Shown: positions 7,493-15,300 of the stretch, piece by piece
Position numbering within the stretch: the stretch's first letter is position 1
Layout: each line of letters opens with the position of its first letter
Assembly: GCA_022843845.1 (NCBI GenBank)
Contig: JALHMW010000039.1
Coordinates: 1-36,357 of the forward strand
DNA: 36,357 nucleotides
Direction: 5' to 3'
Origin: Archangium sp.
GTDB lineage: Bacteria; Myxococcota; Myxococcia; Myxococcales; Myxococcaceae
The notes under the pieces: generated by a model
The model's database searches: none
Told to the model about the DNA's origin: nothing
The model's input: the letters and a program-made list of their open reading frames with translations, nothing else
Program-made: the position numbers and the translations under genes

Positions 7493-9172
7493 CTACTCCC
7501 GGGTGACGGCGCGAAGAATGCGCTCCCGCCGCTGGTCGAGCAGCCTCAGCACCATCGGCAACGTCAGCCGGTACACGGCCCAGGCGAGCACGGCCGAGAA
7601 GACGATGAGCAACGCCGTCATCACGTTCGGCCCCTGCTTCCCGACGAGCTTCATCGCGGTCGCGAACGGCGCGGTGCCAATCGACGCCGCCGCGAGCCCC
7701 AGCATCGACGCCGCGAACGGCAGCGTGTCGCGACGCTTCAGGTTGGCGTGGAACTTCACGGGGAAATACAGCGACAGGAAGTTGCCCGCGGTGAGCAAGA
7801 CCGGCACCAGCGCGATGACCGAGAGCAGCGCGCACGTACCGTCGAGCGCGCTCCCGGCCCGGAAGTACGCCACGTAGAAGACGACGACGAGCACGCCCAT
7901 CACGCCGCCGACCGCGCCGTGCACCACGTTCTTCGCGCGCAGCACCTCTCCCACCGGCACCGGCGAGGAGAGGAACACCGTGAAGCCGTGGCCGTCGTAG
8001 GCGAACGCGTTCTGCGAGAACGTCGAGGACAAGACGATGGCCCCGTACACCGTGAGGCCGCCCATCACCCAGGCGTCGGCCGAGGCCCCGAGGAGGAAGA
8101 CGAACAGCGCGCGGCCAGACAGCAGCTTGAGCAGAATCGCGAGCACGAACGGCACCGAGGCCAGCAGCCGCGCGCGCGGGTTGTTCCAGAGGTCGATGGC
8201 CTCACGCACGACCAACGTCGAGAACGTGCTCTTCGTGTGCGCGAACGGGTTCGACGCCCGCGCCTGGTTCGAGATGGAGCCCGCGCGCCCCGAGAAGCGG
8301 TGGAACTGCAGCAAGAGCCCCCACGCCACCACGAGCGCGACGAGGCTGAGCTCCAGCGTGGCGAGCGCGTCGGCCGCCGCGAGCTCGAGCCGCCCCGCCC
8401 AGTTCGCGCGCAACAGATGGCCGAACCAACCGGTGGGAAACCGCCCCAGCGCCAGCGCCGCGTTCTCGATGATGGTGTCGGGCACCGCTGCGGCGCCGAC
8501 CTCGTTGAGGTGCAGCAGCCACTCGGTGTCGACGGCGGGGATGAACGCCGCCACCACGAGGCTCACCACGAAGCCACCGCCAATCAGCTCGGCCGAGCGC
8601 GCCTGCCGCAGCAGGTTCAGCATCACGTGCAGGCCGACGCGTGAGAGCGCCGCGTTCAGCAGCACGTACGAGGCGAATCCGACCACCACCAGCGCCCACG
8701 ACTCGGGCGGCCGGTTCTTCAGGTACCCCACCGTCGCGCCGACGAGCGGGCCGTAGAAGACGAAGGTGCGTGGCTCGAACAGGCTCGCCAGCGTCGACGC
8801 CAACATGAGGCGGAAGCTCGAGATGGGGAACGCCGAGTAGCGCGACAGCTCCGAGTGGTCGTCGACGCCAGCCGACAACACCGGCCACGTCACCCACGTC
8901 GCGCTCGTGACGAACAACAAGAGGCGAACCAGGAAGTCGCCCCACGCGTCGGAGCCCACCACTACCGGGTGCTGCATGAAGCGGTAGAACATCAGCGCGA
9001 GCACGACCGACGGCGAGGCCGAGAAGGCGAACGCGACGACCGAGAACCAGCGGTGTCTGCCATCGCTGCGGTTGAAGCCGATGGTGAGGCGCAGCTGCCA
9101 GAGCAGGACGAGGTGCTGGAAGAACGACGGAGGTCCGGGCCTTGAAGGCTGTACGGCCCGCTCAGCCTGCAC
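7493..9172 (-). CDS. ABC exporter membrane subunit (ABC-2-like permease)
   Basis: 559 residues from GTG 9172, overlapping the ATPase gene by 11 bp, which points to translational coupling. The protein is mainly hydrophobic with about 10-12 predicted membrane helices in two halves, for instance WFSVVAFAFSASPSVVLALM near the start, ELIGGGFVVSLVVAAFIPAV in the middle and several near the end. A charged cytoplasmic stretch (QFHRFSGRAGSISNQARA) separates the halves. No extracytoplasmic binding protein is encoded nearby, so export rather than import is likely. The substrate cannot be told from the sequence. The family resembles poorly characterised two-gene myxobacterial ABC-2 transporters; the assignment rests on topology and on the adjacent ATPase. 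Confidence 0.85.
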   Translation of the reverse strand: MQAERAVQPSRPGPPSFFQHLVLLWQLRLTIGFNRSDGRHRWFSVVAFAFSASPSVVLALMFYRFMQHPVVVGSDAWGDFLVRLLLFVTSATWVTWPVLSAGVDDHSELSRYSAFPISSFRLMLASTLASLFEPRTFVFYGPLVGATVGYLKNRPPESWALVVVGFASYVLLNAALSRVGLHVMLNLLRQARSAELIGGGFVVSLVVAAFIPAVDTEWLLHLNEVGAAAVPDTIIENAALALGRFPTGWFGHLLRANWAGRLELAAADALATLELSLVALVVAWGLLLQFHRFSGRAGSISNQARASNPFAHTKSTFSTLVVREAIDLWNNPRARLLASVPFVLAILLKLLSGRALFVFLLGASADAWVMGGLTVYGAIVLSSTFSQNAFAYDGHGFTVFLSSPVPVGEVLRAKNVVHGAVGGVMGVLVVVFYVAYFRAGSALDGTCALLSVIALVPVLLTAGNFLSLYFPVKFHANLKRRDTLPFAASMLGLAAASIGTAPFATAMKLVGKQGPNVMTALLIVFSAVLAWAVYRLTLPMVLRLLDQRRERILRAVTRE

Positions 9173-9941
9173 GCGCCGCTCCGTAGAACGACAGCTTCGC
9201 GTCTCGCGCCACCGGCACCCCGATGAGCTTCTCGAACACCTGCTCGAGCGACTTCACCTCGTGCCGGGCGACGAGCTCGGCCACCGGCCCTTCGTCCACC
9301 AGCTTTCCAGCGCGAATGATGCCGGCGTGGGTGGCGAGGCGATCGGCGATCTCGAGCACGTGCGTCGTGAGCAGCAGGGTGACGCCGCGGCGCGACAGCT
9401 CCGACAACAGCTCGCGAATGACGCCAGCCGCGATGACGTCGATGCCCTCGAACGGCTCGTCGAGGAAGACCAGGTCGGGCGCGTGCACGAGCGCAGCGGC
9501 GATGGCGAGCCGGCGGCGCATGCCCTTGGAGTACTCCGCCACCAGCGCGCCACCCTTGTACGAGAGCTCGGTGAGCGTCAGCAGTTCGTCCGCGCGCCGC
9601 TCGGACTCGTCGCCCAGAAGGCCGTGCATGCGGCCACAGAACGTCAGGTACTGCCGGCCGGTGAGGCGCTCGAACAACGAGAGCTCCTCGGGCACCACGC
9701 CGACGCGCGACTTCACCGCGAGCGGGTCCTTCACCGCGTCGATGCCCAGCAACGTCAACGAGCCGCCATCGGGCGCGTAGATGCCCGTCAGCAGCGAGAT
9801 GGTCGTCGACTTGCCGGCGCCGTTGGGCCCGAGGAACGCGTAGAAGCTGCCGCGGGGAATCGTCATGTCGAGCGCGTTGACGGCCGTGAAGTCGCCGAAC
9901 CGCTTGGTGAGCCCCTTCGCTTCCACCGCCGCCGTCGTCAT
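9162..9941 (-). CDS. ABC transporter ATP-binding protein
   Basis: 259 residues with the full nucleotide-binding set: Walker A GPNGAGKST (38-46), ABC signature YSKGMRRRLAIA (137-148), Walker B LVFLDEP (157-163), and the H-loop in LLTTHVLEIADRL. The position of the Q-loop reads VVPEELSLF, with Glu where Gln is usual, a variation common in CcmA/NatA-type ATPases of ABC-2 exporters. The signature is YSKGM instead of LSGGQ, also usual in that group. It powers the permease encoded immediately downstream (11-bp overlap). The start is the ATG at 9941; about 175 bp separate it from the divergently transcribed lipoprotein gene. Confidence 0.95.
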   Translation of the reverse strand: MTTAAVEAKGLTKRFGDFTAVNALDMTIPRGSFYAFLGPNGAGKSTTISLLTGIYAPDGGSLTLLGIDAVKDPLAVKSRVGVVPEELSLFERLTGRQYLTFCGRMHGLLGDESERRADELLTLTELSYKGGALVAEYSKGMRRRLAIAAALVHAPDLVFLDEPFEGIDVIAAGVIRELLSELSRRGVTLLLTTHVLEIADRLATHAGIIRAGKLVDEGPVAELVARHEVKSLEQVFEKLIGVPVARDAKLSFYGAARAG

Positions 9942-10115
9942 CGCGAGGTGGTTCTACCCGACCACTGCGAACCCACCATCCACCAGACGTCCGACGCAGG
10001 GCGGTGACGCGTGCGGGTCGAAGATTTGAAGCAAGCCCCGTGTTTCGGGTACAGGGTTGCTTCAGAGGCGCTCTCTCCGTGGCCGGCGGGGCGCTTCATC
10101 GGGAGCAGCAACACC

Positions 10116-11807
10116 ATGTCCATGACGATGACGCGTTGGGTGATGACCGGGTTCATCTGCGGAGCGCTGCTGTCGATGAGCGCCTCGTGCGGCCCGCAGC
10201 AGTGCACCCCGACGACCTGCACGGGCTGCTGTGACTCGAGCAACCGCTGCCAGCTCGGCAACCAGAACAGCGTGTGTGGCTCGAAGGGCGCAGCCTGTAC
10301 GTCGTGTAGCCTCGGGCAGGCCTGCAGCTTCGGCGGCGTCTGCACGGGCGGCTCGGGTGGCAACAACGCTGGCGGCGGCTTCGCGACGACGGGCGGCGGC
10401 AGTGCAGGCGGCGGCTTCGCGACCGGCGGCGGGCTCTCGACGGGTGGTGGAGTGGCGACCGGTGGTGGGTTCGCGACTGGCGGAGGACTCGCGACGGGTG
10501 GCGGCACGGTGACGGGTGGCGGCCTCGCGACCGGCGGCGGCACGGCGAACTGCTCACCCGCGAACTGTCTGGGCTGCTGCCTCAACAACGTCTGCCAGAA
10601 CGGCAACGCGGCCCTGGCGTGCGGGCGCGCCGGAAATCAGTGCAGCGTGTGCAGCGGTGGCGCGGTGTGCAACGCGTTCGGCATGTGCTCCGGCAGTTCC
10701 GGTGGTGGCGGCGCGGGCGGCGGTAGCGGCGGTGGAGCCCCGGCGTGCACGACCTGCCTCGCGCAGACCGGCGGCACGCTGGCCTGCGTGCCCCTCGCGA
10801 ACATCAGCGTCACCACCTGCGGCACCAACGGCAGCTTCTGTCAGAACTGCGTGCGCAACGGCTTCACGGCGTGCACCAACGGCGTCTGCACGGGGTCGGC
10901 AACAGGCGGCGGGAGCGCAGGTGGTGGCAGCGCGACGGGTGGCGGCAACGGCGGTGGGACTCCCATCAGCGGCATCGGCTCGCCCTGCACCAACGCGTCG
11001 CAGTGCACTGCCAGCCTTGGCTCCACCGCGATTTGCAAGACGCAGACGAACCCGACGCCAGGCTTCGCGCCGTCATTCTTCCCGCAGGGGTTCTGTACCC
11101 TTCCCTGCAGCTCGAGCGGTGAGTCGAACTGCGGCGCGGGCAACACCTGCGCCGGTGGCACCAGCTCGACGCTCGCGCTGTACAACGAGACCGGCCGCTA
11201 CTGCGTGAACGGGTGCACGATGTTGGGACAGTGCTCGTCGGGGCTGGAGTGCACCGACATCTCCGACGCCACTGCTGCGACGTCGGCGGGTGGCTGCTGG
11301 CTCAACCTCAACAGCACCAACGCGACCTTCACCGGCGGTGGCCTGCCGACGAACCTCGGCGGTACGTGCACCAACAACGCAGGCTGCTCGAACCCACCGG
11401 ACCCGGCGCTGGGCGTCTGCTTCGGTGGCACCGAGCTTCCGTTCATGGGTTTCCCCGGCGGCCAGTGCTTCGCCTACACGGGCTTCGCGCCCGACTCGTA
11501 CTGCGTGCAGGCCAACGGTATGGAGGTGCTGCTCCGCACCCGCGCTGACGGCGGCTCGGACTTCTGGTGTGGGCAGGCCTGCCTGTCGCTCGGCAGCTCG
11601 CCGCGCACGGGCTACCGGTGCACGCCCGTCTACTTCCCCGACGCCGGCCTCAAGGGCGGCATGGTGTGGCGGCAGGCGTGCGCGACCAACTCGGACTGCG
11701 CGAACGTGACCGGGGCCACGCAGTGCAACACGACGTACGGCCAGTGCTGCGTCACGAGTAGCTCGCCGTTGACGGCGCAGAACTGCACCGGGCTCGGCGG
11801 GCTCTGA
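10116..11807 (+). CDS. Cysteine-rich lipoprotein with Gly-rich (GGGxAT) linkers
   Basis: 563 residues from ATG 10116, chosen because GGGAG lies 10 bp upstream and a lipoprotein signal follows with lipobox SASC (Cys25); the open frame reaches further up to 10011 but without a signal. Layout: a short Cys-rich module (CTPTTCTGCC), a linker of GGGFAT/GGGLAT repeats (~residues 78-145), a second similar module (CSPANCLGCC), another Gly-rich stretch, a CxxC module (PACTTCLAQTG), a third linker, then a C-terminal region of ~270 residues rich in paired cysteines. The repeated xxCxGCC pattern implies small disulfide-bonded surface modules. Proteins with this design are common and mostly uncharacterised in myxobacteria. 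No enzyme motif was seen. Its stop codon abuts that of the acyltransferase gene. Confidence 0.85.
   Translation: MSMTMTRWVMTGFICGALLSMSASCGPQQCTPTTCTGCCDSSNRCQLGNQNSVCGSKGAACTSCSLGQACSFGGVCTGGSGGNNAGGGFATTGGGSAGGGFATGGGLSTGGGVATGGGFATGGGLATGGGTVTGGGLATGGGTANCSPANCLGCCLNNVCQNGNAALACGRAGNQCSVCSGGAVCNAFGMCSGSSGGGGAGGGSGGGAPACTTCLAQTGGTLACVPLANISVTTCGTNGSFCQNCVRNGFTACTNGVCTGSATGGGSAGGGSATGGGNGGGTPISGIGSPCTNASQCTASLGSTAICKTQTNPTPGFAPSFFPQGFCTLPCSSSGESNCGAGNTCAGGTSSTLALYNETGRYCVNGCTMLGQCSSGLECTDISDATAATSAGGCWLNLNSTNATFTGGGLPTNLGGTCTNNAGCSNPPDPALGVCFGGTELPFMGFPGGQCFAYTGFAPDSYCVQANGMEVLLRTRADGGSDFWCGQACLSLGSSPRTGYRCTPVYFPDAGLKGGMVWRQACATNSDCANVTGATQCNTTYGQCCVTSSSPLTAQNCTGLGGL
10346..10546 (+). repeat. 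18-bp degenerate repeat encoding GGGxAT linker
   Basis: Tandem in-frame units encode GGGFAT, GGGLST, GGGVAT, GGGLAT and GGGTVT. The unit is close to GGCGGCGGGCTCGCGACG with third-position and one variable-codon drift. It is a coding linker in the Cys-rich lipoprotein, not a non-coding array. Confidence 0.8.
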
Positions 11808-13130
11808 TCAACTGCCAGTGACGCGTGGGCGGAGCTCTTCCGCCACCGCGTCGACCTGCTTCGCCAGCATCGCGCCTTCGGCCAGCAGCCGCGCCTTGAG
11901 CCGTCGCCTCGAGAAGAAGAGGAAGAACACCCGCGCATCGCGGAACGCCGCGGCGCGCCGCTCGAGGTACCAGCGCGTGAAGAGCGCGAGGGCCGGCACC
12001 GCGCCAAGCGTGACGAGCCCCGCGATGGAGCCTCCCCACCACCACGCCAGGCCCACCAGCAGCGCCCACCAGAAAGGCGCGAGCAACAGCAGCGTCAGCA
12101 CCTTCACCGTCGACTCGGTGTCCTTCTCGGGCTTCGTCGCCACGACGAGAGAAATCGGAATCCAATACGGCACGAAGAAGACGACCATGCCGGCGAGGAA
12201 CAGCGGCAGGCCGAACAGCCAGACGAGGTTGCGAAAGACGAAGCGCGCGACGGTGGCCGGGCGGTAGAGAAACGTCAGCTCCTCGGGGCGCACCTGCACG
12301 AGGTCGAGGCGCCGGCGGAAGCTCGTCACCTCGGCTTTGAGCGCGTCGAAGCGCTCCGGCTGCTCGGCCCGCAGCAGCGAGAGCCCGCGCGCGAAGGCCT
12401 TCTGTCGCTCGACGTCGCCGGCGCGGTCGCCTTTGTCGAGCGCGTACAGGGCCTCGGCGGTCTCGACGAGCGGCAGGTCTTCCCACTGCTCGAGGTTGAG
12501 CGTGATGGACGAGAGCGACGCGGCGATGGCGTTGGTGAGGCGCCGCACGGCCTCGGCGTCAGCAGCGCCTTGCCCCTTCGAGAACGACGTCACCTCGAGC
12601 GTGGCGCCGACCTCGACGTGCACCAGGCTCTTGAAGCGGTTCTTCTCGGCGTAGGTGATGCCGATGGGCACGATGCGCACCTTCGCGCCCTTCGCGACGG
12701 CGTCGAGGGCGATGCGCGCGCAGCCGGTCTTCAGGTCTGCCAGCTGGGGCTCCGAGTGGCTCTTGCCCTCGGGGAAGAGCGTGATGGCCCGGCCGCGCAC
12801 CAGCGCGTCGACGCTCGCCGTCAGCGTGGAGTCGTTCTTCGAGGTGTCGCCGCCGCCGTCCTGCTTGCGAAACACCGGCAGCGCGTCGAGCCCTTTGAGA
12901 ATCCACCCGAGCACCGGCAGGCGGAAGAGCGGCGCCTTCGCGAGGAAGGTGACGGGGCGGTCGACGAGCACGAAGAGCAGGCCGGGGTCGACGAGGCCGT
13001 TGGGGTGGTTGCCCACGAAGATGACGGGCCCCTCGGCCGAGAGCGCGCGCGCCGGGTCGACGACGGGCTCCAGGCGGAAGAAGTTCCGCAAGAGCAGCGA
13101 CACCACCAGACGGAAGGCTCGGTAGAACAC
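11808..13130 (-). CDS. Phospholipid/glycerol acyltransferase (PlsC-type) with C-terminal membrane segments
   Basis: 440 residues. The acyltransferase block is NHPNGLVDP (His42, Asp48) followed by PVFRK near residue 86 and FPEGKSH (119-125), the usual acceptor-binding block. Spacing between catalytic His and Asp is five residues instead of the four of classical PlsC; the NHPNxLVDP form is seen in glycerol-3-phosphate/dihydroxyacetone-phosphate-type acyltransferases of yeast and in some bacteria. Residues ~290-380 contain two to four hydrophobic segments, so the protein is an integral membrane enzyme about twice the size of PlsC. It should move an acyl chain to a lysophospholipid or glycerol phosphate. 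It follows a small ORF by 6 bp. The exact acceptor is not known. Confidence 0.88.
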   Translation of the reverse strand: MFYRAFRLVVSLLLRNFFRLEPVVDPARALSAEGPVIFVGNHPNGLVDPGLLFVLVDRPVTFLAKAPLFRLPVLGWILKGLDALPVFRKQDGGGDTSKNDSTLTASVDALVRGRAITLFPEGKSHSEPQLADLKTGCARIALDAVAKGAKVRIVPIGITYAEKNRFKSLVHVEVGATLEVTSFSKGQGAADAEAVRRLTNAIAASLSSITLNLEQWEDLPLVETAEALYALDKGDRAGDVERQKAFARGLSLLRAEQPERFDALKAEVTSFRRRLDLVQVRPEELTFLYRPATVARFVFRNLVWLFGLPLFLAGMVVFFVPYWIPISLVVATKPEKDTESTVKVLTLLLLAPFWWALLVGLAWWWGGSIAGLVTLGAVPALALFTRWYLERRAAAFRDARVFFLFFSRRRLKARLLAEGAMLAKQVDAVAEELRPRVTGS

Positions 13131-13136
13131 GCGTCG

Positions 13137-13346
13137 TCAGGGCTTCTCGTCGGTGCGCTGAAGGTAGTCCTTCTTCGTGTCGTAGCCCTGGCGCGCCAGC
13201 CGCTGCTTCTCGATGAGGTCGGCGGCCTGCTTCAACACGTCGGCGAACCGGCGCAGGCCATCGGTGACGGCGCGCTCGAGGCGGGCCTGTCGCTCGGCCC
13301 GGGCAGTGGTGGAGTTCTCGCGGCGGAAGAGCAGTGGTAGGCGCAT
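13137..13346 (-). CDS. Small basic helical protein upstream of acyltransferase gene
   Basis: 69 residues, not recognised. It is highly charged and predicted helical (RAERQARLERAVTDGLRRFA), with no signal peptide or membrane segment. The gene starts at ATG 13346 and ends 6 bp before the acyltransferase start, so co-transcription is nearly certain if it is real. Support comes from its tight position in the gap between divergent genes and from a plausible amphipathic composition. A coiled-coil or cytoplasmic partner of the membrane enzyme is a guess. Conservation next to the acyltransferase in related genomes would decide it. Confidence 0.6.
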   Translation of the reverse strand: MRLPLLFRRENSTTARAERQARLERAVTDGLRRFADVLKQAADLIEKQRLARQGYDTKKDYLQRTDEKP

Positions 13347-13387
13347 GACTGAACGCGGGCACTCTACGCCCGCCGATGGAGCAATTC

Positions 13388-14299
13388 ATGAGCATCCGAC
13401 ACGTGGGCTTCCTCGGCCTGGGCCTGATGGGCGCCCGAATGGCGAAGAACCTGAAGAAGAAGGGCTTCGAGGTGACGGTGTGGAACCGGACGCCCGCGCG
13501 CGCGAAGGAGCTCGAGGCCGACGGTCTTCACGTCGCCAGCACGCCTGCCGAGGTGGCGGCGCGGGTCGACGCGTTCTGCACCTGCGTGGCCGACGTGGCG
13601 GCGCTGCGTGAGGTGGCGATGGGCGCGAACGGGCTGCTGTCGGCCGCGAAGCCCGGCCAGCTCTTCATCGACTTCTCCACCGTCTCGGTCGCGCTGGTGC
13701 ACGAGCTGGGCGCGGCGTTCGGGGCGAAGGGCGTCGACGTCATCGACGCGCCGGTGACGGGCTCGAAGAACGGCGCCGAGAAGGGCACGCTGGTCATCAT
13801 GACGGGAGGCTCCGACGCGGCGATGGCGCGCGCGCAGCCCGTCTTCCAGGCGGTGGGCGAGAAGGTCGTGCACTGCGGCGCGCTCGGTGCCGGCACCCAG
13901 GTGAAGCTCGCGGGCAACGGCCTCATCGCGGCGATGCTGCAGTCGTTCTCCGAGGGCCTGCTCCTCACTACGAAGGCCGGCGTCGACCCGCGCCGCTTCA
14001 TCGAGGTCGTACAGGCGTCGGGCTTCCGCTCGCCGTACTTCGACTTCAAGGGCAAGGCGCTGCTCGAGCGGGACTTCTCGACGCACTTCTCCATCGACCT
14101 CATGCACAAGGACCTGAGCCTGCTCATCGACAACGCGGCCGTGCACAAGGTGCCGATGCCCGCGGCGGCGGCGATGAAGGAGACCTACGCGGTCGCGCGC
14201 GCCGCAGGGAAAGGCGAGCAGGACATCGGGGCCGTGGTGACCGTGTTCGAGGAGCTCTGTGGCCAGCGCATCGGCGAAAAGGCAGGAGGCACGCCGTGA
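13388..14299 (+). CDS. NAD(P)-dependent beta-hydroxyacid dehydrogenase (3-hydroxyisobutyrate dehydrogenase family)
   Basis: 303 residues from ATG 13388, which has GGAG 6 bp upstream; ATG 13376 is in frame but itself overlaps that ribosome site. Motifs run in family order: Rossmann GFLGLGLMGARMA (7-19) for the dinucleotide, WNRTPARAKEL with Arg after Asn (usual for NADP-preferring members), substrate loop DAPVTGSKNGAEKGTL, and catalytic Lys173 with Asn177 in GAGTQVKLAGN. The C-terminal half is the all-helical domain. It resembles the glyoxylate/succinic-semialdehyde reductase branch and GLYR1-like proteins more than classic valine-pathway enzymes, judged by GSKNGAEKG. The physiological substrate is uncertain. 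The stop overlaps the next start (GTGA). Confidence 0.92.
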   Translation: MSIRHVGFLGLGLMGARMAKNLKKKGFEVTVWNRTPARAKELEADGLHVASTPAEVAARVDAFCTCVADVAALREVAMGANGLLSAAKPGQLFIDFSTVSVALVHELGAAFGAKGVDVIDAPVTGSKNGAEKGTLVIMTGGSDAAMARAQPVFQAVGEKVVHCGALGAGTQVKLAGNGLIAAMLQSFSEGLLLTTKAGVDPRRFIEVVQASGFRSPYFDFKGKALLERDFSTHFSIDLMHKDLSLLIDNAAVHKVPMPAAAAMKETYAVARAAGKGEQDIGAVVTVFEELCGQRIGEKAGGTP

Positions 14300-14883
14300 C
14301 GAACACGCAGCGTCTGGCGCTCGCCGCGGTCGCGGTGGTGATGATCGCCCTGGGACTTTTTCTCATTCTGGGCGACGACGACTCCGCTCCGTCGGCGACT
14401 TCGCCAGCGCCGGTCGCGGAGGTCGGCGCTCCACCTGCCGCCATGACGGGAACGGTGGCCGCGCCTACCCAGCCGGCGATGGGCGCCCCGACCGCGGCTG
14501 TCGTCGAGGCAGGGAGTGACGCTGGCGTCGCGGCCGCGAAGCCGGGCCCCACCGTCGAGTTCGCGCCGTCACCGTTCGAGAGCGCCGACTCGCCCGAGCT
14601 GAAGTACGCCGTGAAGCTGGTGTTGAGCGAGACCACCGGGCCGCACGAGTGGCGCAAGGCAGCCGAGGTGTTTCAGCGCTGCGTCGACGAAAACCCGACC
14701 AACCATCTGTGCAGACGCGGTGTCTACGCGGCCTGGGAGCGAATCGACTCCGATGGCGGAATGCCGACTGCGCTCTCGAAGACCGGCGCGATTGGGGTCA
14801 ACCCGTCGAAGCTCGAGAATCCGAGGGAACGCTCCGATGGGCTCGTGGCGCCGACGCTGAGGGAGCGCGTGCTGGCCGAGTGA
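14296..14883 (+). CDS. Single-pass membrane-anchored protein with TPR-like periplasmic part
   Basis: 195 residues from GTG 14296, which overlaps the dehydrogenase stop by 4 bp and has AGGAGG 6 bp upstream. Residues ~7-25 (LALAAVAVVMIALGLFLIL) form one membrane helix, followed by a Pro/Ala-rich linker to about residue 90. The final part includes a helix pair, KAAEVFQRCVDENPTNHLC, that looks like one TPR repeat with two cysteines. Similar stalk-plus-repeat proteins in myxobacteria often sit near Ser/Thr kinases, and one lies 417 bp downstream. No family could be named. Confidence 0.75.
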   Translation: MTNTQRLALAAVAVVMIALGLFLILGDDDSAPSATSPAPVAEVGAPPAAMTGTVAAPTQPAMGAPTAAVVEAGSDAGVAAAKPGPTVEFAPSPFESADSPELKYAVKLVLSETTGPHEWRKAAEVFQRCVDENPTNHLCRRGVYAAWERIDSDGGMPTALSKTGAIGVNPSKLENPRERSDGLVAPTLRERVLAE

Positions 14884-14936
14884 TTCACACGTGAGCCTTG
14901 ATACGGCGCAACGATTGACGTTCGGAGACGGTCAAC

Positions 14937-14958
14937 TCCTTCACTGCGCTGTGAAGGA
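14937..14958. repeat. Inverted repeat, 8-bp perfect arms
   Basis: TCCTTCAC and GTGAAGGA are separated by six bases. The left arm overlaps the -35-like element of the promoter candidate at 14940-14968, so it could be an operator. It is not followed by a T tract, so a rho-independent terminator for the upstream gene is less likely. Confidence 0.5.
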
Positions 14959-14968
14959 CATCTATAAA
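14940..14968 (+). promoter_or_regulatory. Sigma-70-like promoter candidate in AT-rich intergenic region
   Basis: TTCACT (14940-14945), a 17-bp spacer and TATAAA (14963-14968) lie in an AT-rich patch (about 14957-15045) that stands out from the GC-rich surroundings. The region 14884-15089 has no convincing gene. A second element, a perfect TTGACA at 15015-15020, has only weak -10 matches (ATTTTC at 17 bp). Either could drive the small ORF at 15090 and the kinase at 15301. Confidence 0.4.
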
Positions 14969-15014
14969 AATCAATAAATCAGGACCCTTGCAGACAATAA
15001 TCTATGTAAACGCC

Positions 15015-15043
15015 TTGACAGAGACGTTGATTTACCGATTTTC
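15015..15043 (+). promoter_or_regulatory. Second promoter candidate (consensus TTGACA)
   Basis: A perfect TTGACA is followed 17 bp later by ATTTTC, a poor -10 match. It lies in the AT-rich patch, 47 bp before the small ORF. It is offered as a weak alternative to the upstream promoter. Confidence 0.25.
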
Positions 15044-15089
15044 AGAGGGGCGCTGCCGAGGGCTTTCGGGCTCTGGTACTTTTCTCGCC

Positions 15090-15236
15090 ATGACCGACGG
15101 AGAACTGGTGAAGCTCGACAGCGGAGCGGTTGCGCAGGTGAAGCGCGTGACGGTCGCGGGCGCGCCCTACGCGACGGTGCTGCTCGCAGTGACGGTGCCG
15201 CCAGCCCCTCCGCCGTCCGAGCCGACGAAGCACTGA
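15090..15236 (+). CDS. Possible small protein upstream of kinase gene
   Basis: 48 residues beginning MTDGELVKLDSGAV, with a Pro-rich tail. It has no recognised family and no clear ribosome site in the 15 bases before the ATG; the frame stays open upstream to a TTG at 14988. It fills the gap between the AT-rich promoter region and the kinase. The composition (Asp/Lys/Val alternation, then PPAPPPSEP) is plausible for a small protein, but chance is possible in such GC-rich DNA. Confidence 0.35.
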   Translation: MTDGELVKLDSGAVAQVKRVTVAGAPYATVLLAVTVPPAPPPSEPTKH

Positions 15237-15300
15237 CGCCGTCGCTGGATCCGTCAAACCTACAAATCCTACATGCCCTGTCTCCCGTAGGCTGCGCACT

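Noticed and set aside
10011..10115. N-terminal extension of the Cys-rich lipoprotein
   Set aside because: The ATG at 10116 has a ribosome site and begins a proper lipoprotein signal; the extension would bury it.
15074..15089. Sigma-54-like GG-N10-GC element (TGGTAC..TCGC)
   Set aside because: It would start transcription inside the small ORF at about 15099, and the TTGC half is imperfect.
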